Positions 56,131 through 64,000 of a DNA stretch of 64,000 nt are shown here, one piece after another (position 1 is the first letter of the stretch; each line of letters begins with the position of its first letter). A program made the translations under genes and the position numbers. Below the pieces are notes generated by a model. The model was not told the DNA's origin and made no database searches. It saw only the letters and a program-made list of their open reading frames with translations. Source of the stretch: Micromonospora carbonacea (GTDB taxonomy: Bacteria; Actinomycetota; Actinomycetes; Mycobacteriales; Micromonosporaceae); NCBI RefSeq assembly GCF_014205165.1, contig NZ_JACHMZ010000001.1:3950501-4014500 (forward strand), written 5' to 3'.

Positions 56131-57909
56131 GTGAAAACCCTGACCGGCACCAGACTCAGGCGCGGCGTCGCCTTCGTGGCGGCGCTGCTCTGCGTCTCGA
56201 CGCTGTTCGCCGCTCCGGCGCGGGCGGACAATCCGATCGTGCAGACGATCTATACGGCGGATCCTGCGCCGTTGGTCTACAACGGTCGGATCTACCTCTA
56301 TACCGGCCATGACGAGGATGGGTCGACGTATTTCACGATGAAGGACTGGCGGGTGTTCTCGTCGGCGGACATGGTGAACTGGACTGATCATGGTTCGCCG
56401 ATGAGCCTGGCCACGTTCTCGTGGGCGGAGGCGGATGCGTGGGCGGGTCACGTCGTCGCCCGCAACAACAAGTTCTACTGGTATGTGCCGGTGAAGCAGC
56501 GTGGTGGTGGGATGGTGATCGGTGTCGGGGTGGCCGACAGTCCGACGGGGCCGTTCCGGGATGCGATCGGCCGTCCGTTGGTGGGTAACGGTGAGATCGA
56601 TCCGAACGTGATGATCGACGATGATGGGCAGGCGTACCTGTACTGGGGTAACCCGAACCTGTGGTATGTGAAGTTGAACGCGGACATGGTCTCGTATTCG
56701 GGGAGTCCGACGAAGATTCCGTTGACCACGGCGGGGTTCGGGACGCGGACGGGTAACGCGAGTCGGCCGACCCTGTATGAGGAGGGGCCGTGGGTGTACA
56801 AGCGTAACGGCATGTACTACAACGTGTTCGCGGCGGAGTGTTGTTCGGAGTTCATCGGTTACTCGACGGCGCCGGGTCCGACGGGGCCGTGGACGTATCG
56901 GGGGACGGTGATGCCGCGGCAGGGTGGCAGCTTCACGAACCACCCGGGGGTGATCGACTTCAACGGGGGGTCGTATTTCTTCTATCACAATGGGGCGTTG
57001 CCGGGTGGGGGTGGTTACACCCGGTCGGTGGCGGTGGAGAAGTTCTCCTACCGTAGTGACGGGACGATCCCGAGCATGAACATGACCACGGCCGGGGCGC
57101 CGCAGATCGGGACGTTGAATCCGTATGTGCGGCAGGAGGCGGAGACGATCGCCTGGTCGGTGGGGGTGGAGACGGAGCCTGCCGGTGAGGGCGGGATGAA
57201 CGTGGGTTTCCTCAACAACGGTGACTACATCAAGGTGAAGGGGGTGGCGTTCGGGTCGGGTGCGGCGTCGTTGAGCGCGCGGGTGGCGTCGGCGGGCAGT
57301 GGTGGCACGATCGAGGCGCGGTTGGGCAGCCCGACGGGTACCCGGGTCGGCGTGTGCACGGTGCCGGTCACGGGTGGGTGGCAGACGTGGCAGACGGTGT
57401 CCTGCCCGGTGACCGGCGCGACCGGCACCCAGGACCTGTACCTGCGGTTCGTCGGCGGCAGCGGCAACCTGTTCAACCTCAACTGGTGGCAGTTCGGCAC
57501 CGGCGGCGACCCGACCCCCACGCCCACCACCCCGGCCCCCACGACCCCGGCACCGACCACGCCCGCTCCCACCACCCCGCCGCCCACCACCCCGCCGGCC
57601 GGGCAGGCGTGCGGCGTCACGTACACGCAGGTCGGCTCCTGGTCCGGCGGCTACGAGGGCAGGCTCACCATCACCAACACCGGCAGCGTCCCCATCAGCG
57701 GCTGGCGGGTGACCTTCTCGCTGCCCAGCGGGCAGTCGCTGTCCCAGGGCTGGAACGCGACCTTCGGCCAGCAGGGCAGCCAGGTCACCGTGACCAACGC
57801 GGCCTACAACGGGCAGTTGTCCGCCGGCGGCTCGACCACGGCCGGCTACATCGCCTCCAGCACCGGCAGCGCCCAGGCGCCCACCAACCTCGCCTGCGCG
57901 TCCTCCTGA
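56131..57909 (+). CDS. Secreted GH43 with CBM6 and CBM2 (arabinofuranosidase/xylosidase/arabinanase-like)
   Basis: 592-aa secreted enzyme. Sec signal ~1-32 (cut after ARA). GH43 five-blade propeller ~33-330: TADPAPLVYNG (base Asp), EIDPNVMIDDDGQAYLYWGNP, and LYEEGPWVYKRNGMYYN (acid Glu). CBM6-like module ~335-455 (RQEAETIAWSVGVETEP to NWWQFG). Thr/Pro linker, then CBM2 (CGVTYTQVGSWSGGYEGRLTITN, end CASS). It acts on arabinoxylan or arabinan. The start is GTG 56131 with GGAGG at 56121. Between about 56225 and 57390 many codons end in T or G rather than C, unlike both ends. The sequence looks mosaic. Confidence 0.92.
   Translation: MKTLTGTRLRRGVAFVAALLCVSTLFAAPARADNPIVQTIYTADPAPLVYNGRIYLYTGHDEDGSTYFTMKDWRVFSSADMVNWTDHGSPMSLATFSWAEADAWAGHVVARNNKFYWYVPVKQRGGGMVIGVGVADSPTGPFRDAIGRPLVGNGEIDPNVMIDDDGQAYLYWGNPNLWYVKLNADMVSYSGSPTKIPLTTAGFGTRTGNASRPTLYEEGPWVYKRNGMYYNVFAAECCSEFIGYSTAPGPTGPWTYRGTVMPRQGGSFTNHPGVIDFNGGSYFFYHNGALPGGGGYTRSVAVEKFSYRSDGTIPSMNMTTAGAPQIGTLNPYVRQEAETIAWSVGVETEPAGEGGMNVGFLNNGDYIKVKGVAFGSGAASLSARVASAGSGGTIEARLGSPTGTRVGVCTVPVTGGWQTWQTVSCPVTGATGTQDLYLRFVGGSGNLFNLNWWQFGTGGDPTPTPTTPAPTTPAPTTPAPTTPPPTTPPAGQACGVTYTQVGSWSGGYEGRLTITNTGSVPISGWRVTFSLPSGQSLSQGWNATFGQQGSQVTVTNAAYNGQLSAGGSTTAGYIASSTGSAQAPTNLACASS
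57520..57600 (+). repeat. Pro/Thr linker repeat in GH43
   Basis: Repeated CCCACGACCCCGGC-type units code for TTPAPTTP between the CBM6 and CBM2 modules. The unit is of the same kind as in the pectate lyase linker. Confidence 0.7.
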
Positions 57910-57920
57910 CCCCGCGACGG

Positions 57921-57958
57921 TGACCGGGGGTGGGCCGGACCAGGCCCACCCCCGGTCA
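57921..57958. terminator. Bidirectional terminator overlapping the LacI stop
   Basis: Perfect 16-bp stem (57921-57936 with 57943-57958), 6-nt loop. The right arm contains the LacI gene's stop codon at 57956-57958, so it serves both convergent genes. Confidence 0.8.
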
Positions 57959-58981
57959 GCGCGTACGGGACGGGGGCGCGGTGCTGTCGCGGACCACGAG
58001 CTCGGTGGCGAGCTCGATCCGTGGGCTCTCGATCCGCTCGCCCCGGGCGAGCCGCAGCACGGTACGCGCCGCCAGCATGCCCATCTCCACGAGCGGCTGC
58101 CGGATGGTGGTCAGCGGCGGAGAACACCACCGCACCTCGGGCAGGTCGTCGAAGCCCATCACGCTCACGTCGTCGGGCACCCGCAGGCCGCGCTTGCGGA
58201 CCGCCTCGTAGACGCCGAGCGCCATCTGGTCGCTGGAGGCGAAGATCGCGGTGGGCGGGTCGGGCAACGCCAGCAGCTGCGTCCCGGCGGCGTAGCCGGA
58301 CTCGTGATAGAAGTTGCCCGGCCGGATGAGGGCGTCGTCGACGGCGATCCCGGCGGCGTCGAGCGCCGCCCGGTAGCCGTCCAGCCGGGCCCGGCTGCAC
58401 ATCAGCTGCGGCGGCCCGGCGATGAAGCCGACGCGCCGGTGGCCCAGGCCGAGCAGGAACTGGTTGGCCTCCAGGCTGCCCGCCCAGTTGGTGGCGCCGA
58501 TGGTGGGCGCCTCCTGCGGGGCCACACCGGCGGGGTCGACGATGACCACCGGCAGGTTGAGCCGGCGCAGCTCGGCCTGCAACGGTGGCGCCACCATCGA
58601 GGTCACGAAGATGACCCCCTCCGTGGACCGGCCACGCATGTTGTCGAGCCACTGCTTGGCCGCCGAGGTGCGCTGGTGGATGGCCGAGACGACGGTGCCC
58701 GCGCCGCTGCTGTGGGCGACGTCCTCCACCCCCCGGATGATCTCCACGGCCCAGGGGCTGTCCAGGTCGTTGAAGACCAGGTCGATCAGGGCGGAGCTGC
58801 TGCGCCGGCTGGGCAGCCGGCGACGGTAGCCGTGCCGGGTCAGCAGCTCCTCGACGCGCTCCCGGGTCTGGGGGGCGACGTCGGAGCGGCCGTTGATGAC
58901 CCGGGAGACCGTGGGCACGGAAACGCCGGCCAGACGCGCGATCATCGCGATGGTGACGTTTCGGCTGCTGTCGGAACCCAC
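57956..58981 (-). CDS. LacI-family sugar repressor
   Basis: 341-aa repressor. Helix-turn-helix: VTIAMIARLAGVSVPTVSRVINGRSDVAPQTRERVEELL. Then the periplasmic-binding-type effector domain (LIDLVFNDLDSPWAVEIIRGVEDVA, VGFIAGPPQLMCSRARLDGYRAALDAAGIAVDD, PTAIFASSDQMALGVYEAVRKRGLRVPDDVSVMGFDDLPEVRWCSPPLTTIRQP). It is the last gene after SBP-permease-permease on the minus strand, 59 bp after the permease stop, so it is probably co-transcribed. It should bind CGGAAGTTCCG-type sites in the divergent region at 62212-62457. Effectors are probably xylo- or arabino-oligosaccharides. GTG start. Confidence 0.92.
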   Translation of the reverse strand: MGSDSSRNVTIAMIARLAGVSVPTVSRVINGRSDVAPQTRERVEELLTRHGYRRRLPSRRSSSALIDLVFNDLDSPWAVEIIRGVEDVAHSSGAGTVVSAIHQRTSAAKQWLDNMRGRSTEGVIFVTSMVAPPLQAELRRLNLPVVIVDPAGVAPQEAPTIGATNWAGSLEANQFLLGLGHRRVGFIAGPPQLMCSRARLDGYRAALDAAGIAVDDALIRPGNFYHESGYAAGTQLLALPDPPTAIFASSDQMALGVYEAVRKRGLRVPDDVSVMGFDDLPEVRWCSPPLTTIRQPLVEMGMLAARTVLRLARGERIESPRIELATELVVRDSTAPPSRTR

Positions 58982-59040
58982 GGTCCGCCCTTTCGTCTCA
59001 CCTGGCTACGGTCGCAGAAGGCTATCGCAGCGGCCTCGGG

Positions 59041-59880
59041 TCACCCCTTCACGCTGCCCGAGAGACCACTGATGAGCTGGCGTTCGGCCACGGCGTAGAA
59101 CCCGAGGGCCGGCACCATCGACAGCACGACGTACGCGAGCACCCGGGCGGTGTCGTCGGAGTACTGCCCCTGGAACGCCTGGACCCCGACGGGCAGGGTC
59201 CACCAGCTCTGGTCGGTGAACACCACCAGCGGGAGCATGAAGTTGTTCCAGCTGGTCACGAGGGCCAGCACGGAGACGGTGGCCAGCGCGGGGCGGGCCA
59301 TCGGCAGCAGAATCCGCCAGAAGAAGCCGAACGCGCTGCACCCGTCGAGGATCGCCGCCTCCTCGACCTCGCCGGGGATGGTGCGGAAGAACTGCCGCAG
59401 GATGATGACGGTGATCGGCAGGCCGAAGGCGGCCTGGGGCAGGATCACCCCGAGGGGGTTGTCCAGCAGTTCCATGCTGCGCAGCAGCACGAACAGCGGC
59501 AGGATGGCCACCGCGAACGGGAACATCAGCCCCACGCCGAACAGGGTGAACAGCAGCTCCCGCCCCCGGAACGCGAAGCGCGCGAAGACGAACGCGGCCA
59601 TCGCCGCCGCGGCGACCATGATGAACGTGCCGGTCACCGCGATGAGGACGCTGTTGCCCAGCTGCCGCCAGAACACCTCGGAGGTGAGGATGTCGGTGTA
59701 GTTGCTCGGCACCCACGGGTCGGGCAAGCCGAGGGGGTTGACGGACAGCTGGCCGTTGTCCTTGAACCCGCCGAGCACCCCGAACCAGACCGGCACGACG
59801 ATGACCGCGCCGACGACGATGCAGACGAGGTGCAACACGAGGCGGCGGGCCCGCAGGGCGGGGTTCGCCGTGCTGGTCAT
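59041..59880 (-). CDS. Carbohydrate ABC transporter permease, MalG-like
   Basis: 279-aa inner-membrane permease with six transmembrane helices. The coupling EAA motif is EVEEAAILDGCSAFGFFWRILLPMARPALATV. It follows the MalF-like permease with an ATGA overlap (59877-59880). Members import oligosaccharides and depend on a shared ATPase such as MsiK in actinomycetes; none is encoded here. Confidence 0.93.
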   Translation of the reverse strand: MTSTANPALRARRLVLHLVCIVVGAVIVVPVWFGVLGGFKDNGQLSVNPLGLPDPWVPSNYTDILTSEVFWRQLGNSVLIAVTGTFIMVAAAAMAAFVFARFAFRGRELLFTLFGVGLMFPFAVAILPLFVLLRSMELLDNPLGVILPQAAFGLPITVIILRQFFRTIPGEVEEAAILDGCSAFGFFWRILLPMARPALATVSVLALVTSWNNFMLPLVVFTDQSWWTLPVGVQAFQGQYSDDTARVLAYVVLSMVPALGFYAVAERQLISGLSGSVKG

Positions 59881-60869
59881 CGGTTGTCTCCCTGGTTGGT
59901 GATCGCGCCCTCGGTGTCGCGGCGCAGCACGACGCGCTGGTAGATGAGGGCGAACACGAAGCTCAGCAGGAACATGATGATGCTGATCGCGCTGGCGTAG
60001 CCGACCTCGAAGCGGCGGAAGCCGTACTGGAACATCGTCACGGCCATGGTCTCGGAGGCGTGGATGGGGCCGCCGCCGGTGAGCACCCAGACCATGTCGA
60101 ACAACTGGATGGTGCCGATGACCGACAGGAAGACGCTGATCCGGATCGTCGGCCCGAGCAGGGGCAGGGTGACGTGCCGGAAGGCCTGCCAGGGGCCGGC
60201 GCCGTCGGTGGTGGCGGCCTCGTTCAGCTCCTTGGGGATGCTCTGCCGGGCGGCCAGGAAGAGCATCATGTAGAGCCCGAAGTACTTCCAGGACACGATC
60301 ATGAAGACGGCGAACAGCACGGTGTCCGGGTCGGCGAAGATCGTGCCGGCGTCGGAGCCCAGCCACCGGGCGATCGAGTCGCCCAGCCCGCGGTTCGGCG
60401 AGAACACCAGGTTGAACAGGACGGCCGTGGTGACCTCGGAGAGCACGTACGGGGCGAAGAAGATCAGCCGGTAGATGCTGCGGCCCCGCAGGGGCTGGTT
60501 GAGCAGCATGGCCAGGCCCAGCGCGACGGGCAGCTGGACGGTCAGCGACAGCACGATCAGCACGAGGCCGTGCCACAGGTCGCCGCGGAACGTCGGGTCG
60601 CCGAAGGCGCGGGTGTAGTTGTCCAGCCCGACGAAGTTCTGCGGCAGGTTGAAGCCGTTCCACTTGTAGAGGCTGGCGTAGCTGGCCACCACGATGGGGG
60701 CGATGACCAGCAGCAGGAACAGCACCAGGGCCGGGGTCAGGAAGATGGCGAGGACGCGGCGGCGGCCCGGCCGGGGCCGGGCGCCGCGCCGTCGCGCGGT
60801 GCCCGGCCCCGGCGGGTCGGTCGCCGGGCCGCCGCGCCTGGTCTCCGGCACGGTCGATGGCCTGGTCAT
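59877..60869 (-). CDS. Carbohydrate ABC transporter permease, MalF-like
   Basis: 330-aa permease with an Arg/Pro-rich N-terminus and six helices. The EAA loop is ELNEAATTDGAGPWQAFRHVTLPLLGPTIRISV. The segment ILVIAPIVVASYASLYKWNGFN-like near the start is family-typical. It lies 46 bp after the binding-protein stop and overlaps the second permease. Together they form the membrane channel for the sugar taken up by the lipoprotein. Confidence 0.93.
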   Translation of the reverse strand: MTRPSTVPETRRGGPATDPPGPGTARRRGARPRPGRRRVLAIFLTPALVLFLLLVIAPIVVASYASLYKWNGFNLPQNFVGLDNYTRAFGDPTFRGDLWHGLVLIVLSLTVQLPVALGLAMLLNQPLRGRSIYRLIFFAPYVLSEVTTAVLFNLVFSPNRGLGDSIARWLGSDAGTIFADPDTVLFAVFMIVSWKYFGLYMMLFLAARQSIPKELNEAATTDGAGPWQAFRHVTLPLLGPTIRISVFLSVIGTIQLFDMVWVLTGGGPIHASETMAVTMFQYGFRRFEVGYASAISIIMFLLSFVFALIYQRVVLRRDTEGAITNQGDNR

Positions 60870-60915
60870 ACGTGTTCCACTCGATTCTCTCAGCGGGCCA
60901 CGGGGCGGGGGACGG

Positions 60916-62211
60916 CTACTGGCTCTTCGCGACCGCGGTGATGTCCTTGAGGATCTGCGCGGACGTCTTGTTGCCGGCGATCAGCTCGGCGACGCTGTCG
61001 TTGACCTGCTGGCCGACGGCGGGCGGGTACGCCTGGTCGAGGTAGAGCTGGAAGCCGGTGGCGCTGGCCAGGGCCTGCGCGACGGTCTTGTTGTTGGGGT
61101 CGGCGATCGCGTCGGTCGCCTCCTTGACCGTCGGCAGCACCGCGCCGGTCTTGGCGGACTTGCGCTGGCTGTCGACGCTGAGCAGGGCCTTGAGGAAGTC
61201 GAGGGTCGCCGCGGGGGCGTCCTTGCCGACGGCGAAGCCGTTGCCGCCGCCGAACACCTCCGTGGCGGAGCCCTTGCCGCCGTCGACGGCCGGGAACGGG
61301 AAGAAGCCGAGCTTGTCGCCGATGCCCTTCTTGCTGGTGGAGCTGGACGCCTGCACGGACGGCGCCCACTGCCCCATCAGCTCCAGCGCGGCGCCGCCGT
61401 TGCCCATGGTGGCGGCCTGGCCGTCCGGGGAGCCGTACTCGGCGCCGAGGAAGCCCTTCTGGAACGGCTGGAGGTCGACCAGCTCCTTGAGCCGGTCGCC
61501 GGCCGCCACGAAGTCGGGGGTGTCGAAGTTCTTGTCCTTGGCGGCCTGCTGGAGCGCGCCGAGCCCACCGATGCGCATGGACAGGTACGCCCAGTAGAAG
61601 TGGGCCGGCCACTTCTCCTTGCCGGCCAGCGCGATCGGCACGACGCCGGCGGCCTTGAGCTTGCGGACCGTGTCGAGCAGCCCGGCCCAGGTGGTCGGCG
61701 GCTCGGTGATCTGGGCCTTGGCGAAGAGATCCTTGTTGTACCAGAAGCCGACCATGCCGATGTCGAACGGCACGCCGTAGATCTTGCCGTCGATGGTGTA
61801 CGGCTCCAGGGACAGGGGCAGCAGGCTCCCGATCCACGGCTGCACGTCGTCGGTGATGTCCTTGACCAGGCCGGCCTCCGCCTGCTGGCGGAGCACGCCA
61901 CCGCCCCACGACTGGAACAGGTCGGGCGGGGATCCGGCCTGGGTGGCGGTGGTCAGCTTGGCCTTGAACGCCTCGTTCTCCAGCGGCTGGATCTCGATCT
62001 TGACGTTCGGGTGCGCGGTCTTGTACTCCTCGGCCGCCGCCGCCCACACCGGCAGCATCGGCTCGGTGTTCTGGATGTGCCACCAGTCGATGGTCTGCGG
62101 GGCGTTCGGGTCGCCCGACTCGTCGTCGCCGCTACAGCCGCTGAGCAGGTAGGCGCCGGCGCCGGCGCCGACGAGGCCGAGCAGCGTTCTGCGGGAGAGG
62201 TGCGCTGACAT
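60916..62211 (-). CDS. ABC transporter sugar-binding lipoprotein (CUT1 family)
   Basis: 431-aa lipoprotein. A twin-arginine-like n-region (SRRTLLGLVG) and lipobox LLSGC (Cys ~26) are followed by a MalE-like binding fold: IDWWHIQNTEPMLPVW, FKAKLTTATQAGSPPDLFQSWGGGVLRQQ, YNKDLFAKAQIT, EPPTTWAGLLDTVRKLK, and GGNGFAVGKDAPAATLDFLKALL. ATG 62211 with AAGGG upstream is chosen. It binds the oligosaccharide imported by the permease pair. The neighbouring GH43 suggests xylo-oligosaccharides, which is inference. Confidence 0.93.
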   Translation of the reverse strand: MSAHLSRRTLLGLVGAGAGAYLLSGCSGDDESGDPNAPQTIDWWHIQNTEPMLPVWAAAAEEYKTAHPNVKIEIQPLENEAFKAKLTTATQAGSPPDLFQSWGGGVLRQQAEAGLVKDITDDVQPWIGSLLPLSLEPYTIDGKIYGVPFDIGMVGFWYNKDLFAKAQITEPPTTWAGLLDTVRKLKAAGVVPIALAGKEKWPAHFYWAYLSMRIGGLGALQQAAKDKNFDTPDFVAAGDRLKELVDLQPFQKGFLGAEYGSPDGQAATMGNGGAALELMGQWAPSVQASSSTSKKGIGDKLGFFPFPAVDGGKGSATEVFGGGNGFAVGKDAPAATLDFLKALLSVDSQRKSAKTGAVLPTVKEATDAIADPNNKTVAQALASATGFQLYLDQAYPPAVGQQVNDSVAELIAGNKTSAQILKDITAVAKSQ

Positions 62212-62457
62212 GGTCCATCCCTTCGGGGACTCACGAGGTGCTCGGATGCTGATCGAGCCGGCAGGACTCGACGTTATCTTCGGAAGTTCCAATGCTTCGC
62301 CGGTATTACCGATCGATGGCGGGCACGCTACGACGTAGCGTATGTCCGGGTCAAGGGGTCTGTCCTAAGGCGACGTCAACGGCTACCGTGGTCGGCACCT
62401 ACCGATAATCCGGGCCGAGCGTCCGGAAGTTCCGAAAGCCGCACCAGAGGAGCCGAC
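62212..62457. promoter_or_regulatory. Divergent promoter region with paired operators
   Basis: 246 bp between the binding-protein and GH43 genes. Two LacI-like half-palindromes occur here: CGGAAGTTCC at 62281-62290 (70 bp from the binding-protein start) and the full CGGAAGTTCCG at 62424-62434 (23 bp before the GH43 GTG). AT-rich stretches between them probably hold both promoters. Confidence 0.7.
62424..62434 (+). promoter_or_regulatory. CGGAAnTTCCG operator of the LacI regulator
   Basis: Perfect 11-bp palindrome around one central base, directly before the GH43 ribosome binding site. A near-copy lies at 62281-62290. The form CGnAAnTTnCG is typical of actinomycete LacI sites for xylan/xylose genes. 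Confidence 0.7.
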
Positions 62458-64000
62458 GTGTCGACCGAGACCGCTGACGTGGCGACCGCTGCCCGGTCGA
62501 TCCGCAACCCCGTCCTTCCCGGGTTCCACCCGGACCCGTCGATCCTGCGGGTCGGCGACGACTACTACCTGGCCACCTCCACCTTCGAGTGGTTCCCGGG
62601 CGTCCGCGTGCACCACTCCCGCGACCTCGTGCACTGGCGTCCGCTCGGCGGGATCGTCACCGAGCGCCGCCTGCTCGACCTGCGCGGCTGCGGCGACTCC
62701 AACGGGGTGTGGGCGCCCGACCTGACCTGGCACGACGGGCAGTTCCACCTCGTCTACAGCGACGTGGCCAGCTTCGCCAGCGGCTACTGGGACCCGCAGA
62801 ACTACCTGATCACCGCCCCCGACATCGCCGGTCCCTGGTCGGATCCGGTGCAGCTACACGGCCGCGGCTTCGACGCGTCGCTGTTCCACGACGAGGACGG
62901 CACCACCTGGATGCTGAGCATGCGCGCGGACTGGCGACCCGGGCGCGACCGCTTCGCCGGCATCGAGATCCAGCGCTACGACCGCGCCGAGCGCCGCCTC
63001 GTCGGCCGCCCCCAACTGCTGTTCACCGGCACGTCGGTCGGGCTGACCGAGGGCCCGCACATCTACCGCCACGACGGGTGGTACTGGCTGGTCACCGCCG
63101 AGGGGGGCACCAGCTGGGAGCACCAGGTCACCGTGGCCCGCTCCCGCGAGCTGCTGGGGCCGTACGAGGTGGACCCGGCGGGACCGCTGCTGACCTCGGT
63201 GGGCCGGCCCGACCTGCCGTTGCAGAAGGCCGGGCACGGCAGCCTGGTGCGCACCCCGCACGGCGACTGGTACCTGGCGCACCTCGTCGGCCGCCCCTAC
63301 ACCCCGCTGGGCAACTGCGTGCTGGGGCGGGAGACCGCCATCCAGCGGGTCGAGTGGCCCGCCGGCGGCTGGCCGAGCGTCCCCGGCGGCGTCCCGGCGG
63401 ACGAGGTGGCCGGGCCGGGCCTGCCCCTGCACCCGTGGCCGGAGGAGCCCGCCACCGACCACTTCGACACCGGCGAGCTGGGCGCGTCCTGGTCGACGCT
63501 GCGCCGGCCCGCCACCGACGACTGGGTGGACCTGCGCAGCCGCCCCTCCCACCTGCGCATCCACGGTGGGCAGTCACCGGTGGGCAAGCAGCGGCCGAGC
63601 CTGGTCGCGCGCCGCGTCGGCGCCACGCACTGCTCGCTGGAGACCGTCGTCGAGTTCGACCCGGTCGACCACTACCACCTCGCCGGGGTCACCGCCTACT
63701 ACAACACCCTCAACTGGCACCACCTCTACCTGACCCGGGCCGACGACGGCCGGCGGGTGCTGGAGCTGCTCAGCTCCGACAGCGGGCGGCGCACCGCGTA
63801 CCCCGAACTCACCGTCGACGCGCCCGGCACCGGCCCGGTCGGCCTGCGGGCCGAGTTCGACGGGCCCGTCGTGCGCTTCTGGTACGACCTCGGCGCGGGG
63901 TGGCGGCGGGTCCCGGTGGAGCTGGACGCGACGATCCTGTCCGACGAGCACGCCGCGCTGATCATCGACGGCGAGCCGGCGGCGTGGGGCTTCACCGGCG
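62458..64000 (+). CDS. GH43 beta-xylosidase / arabinofuranosidase, cytoplasmic, partial at 3' edge
   Basis: At least 514 codons, running off the window. The GH43 propeller starts with NPVLPGFHPDPSILR (base Asp) and YYLATSTFEWFPGVRVHHSRDLVHWRP. The second Asp is in NGVWAPDLTW and the acid Glu in GLTEGPHIYRHDGWYW. The region from ~340 on (DHFDTGELGASWSTLRRP, HYHLAGVTAYYNTLNWHHLYLT) is the C-terminal beta-sandwich of XynB-type GH43 enzymes. It has no signal peptide, so it acts on imported oligosaccharides. GTG 62458 follows AGGAG. It is divergent from the ABC importer and shares its operator region. The stop lies beyond the window. Confidence 0.93.
   Translation, partial: MSTETADVATAARSIRNPVLPGFHPDPSILRVGDDYYLATSTFEWFPGVRVHHSRDLVHWRPLGGIVTERRLLDLRGCGDSNGVWAPDLTWHDGQFHLVYSDVASFASGYWDPQNYLITAPDIAGPWSDPVQLHGRGFDASLFHDEDGTTWMLSMRADWRPGRDRFAGIEIQRYDRAERRLVGRPQLLFTGTSVGLTEGPHIYRHDGWYWLVTAEGGTSWEHQVTVARSRELLGPYEVDPAGPLLTSVGRPDLPLQKAGHGSLVRTPHGDWYLAHLVGRPYTPLGNCVLGRETAIQRVEWPAGGWPSVPGGVPADEVAGPGLPLHPWPEEPATDHFDTGELGASWSTLRRPATDDWVDLRSRPSHLRIHGGQSPVGKQRPSLVARRVGATHCSLETVVEFDPVDHYHLAGVTAYYNTLNWHHLYLTRADDGRRVLELLSSDSGRRTAYPELTVDAPGTGPVGLRAEFDGPVVRFWYDLGAGWRRVPVELDATILSDEHAALIIDGEPAAWGFTG

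Overview
The window is GC-rich actinomycete DNA. The protein content (large LuxR-type ATPase regulators, a SARP, a maleylpyruvate isomerase-like mycothiol-family enzyme, many secreted CBM2/ricin-type carbohydrases, a Spo0M-like protein) fits the Micromonosporaceae, probably Micromonospora or a close relative. The genus is inferred from gene content and codon use, not from a marker gene. I saw no rRNA, tRNA, CRISPR array, insertion sequence or phage gene.

Layout. 1-5562: exo-glycosidases (GH29 fucosidase and GH42 beta-galactosidase, translationally coupled; secreted GH27 alpha-galactosidase with a ricin-type lectin domain). 5669-11389: a phosphotransferase, a Spo0M-like protein, a small HhH-like protein, and an alpha/beta hydrolase-DesK-DesR operon. 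11627-25369: a catabolic block made of a six-gene minus-strand operon (zinc dehydrogenase, amidohydrolase, BMP-type lipoprotein, ATPase, two permeases), an ALDH-PucR pair, and a divergent dehydrogenase plus a self-sufficient P450-reductase fusion. 25430-27463: TetR and a duplicated DUF4386 membrane protein around a doubled palindromic operator. 27548-35288: the most unusual region. It holds a TauD-type dioxygenase, a 41-codon small ORF, a lone NRPS-type adenylation enzyme, a TmpA-like membrane flavoprotein, an OmpR-type two-component system and a BASS-family transporter. A palindrome, GAGACnGCGTCTCGC, occurs both in the adenylation/dioxygenase promoter region and just upstream of the transporter. 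35463-42623: a small membrane protein, a large catalase, a maleylpyruvate isomerase-like protein, a LuxR-type ATPase regulator and a DUF3558-like lipoprotein.

42861-55763: a secreted CBM2-pectate lyase, two receiver-less winged-helix proteins flanking a 1464-residue subtilase, a three-regulator run (winged helix, LuxR-ATPase, SARP), a streptogrisin-like protease and an M23 peptidase. 56131-64000: a plant cell-wall locus with a secreted GH43-CBM6-CBM2 enzyme of mosaic codon use, a LacI regulator, an ABC sugar importer without its own ATPase, and a GH43 xylosidase running off the end.

Functionally the window joins secreted and cytoplasmic hemicellulose/pectin degradation at both ends to an uptake-and-oxidation pathway for a nucleoside-like or N-heterocyclic compound, and to a possible small-molecule (signal or metabolite) locus around the adenylation and TmpA-like proteins. 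Transcription units commonly end in long GC-rich perfect hairpins with no U-tract, and coupled genes overlap by GTGA or ATGA.
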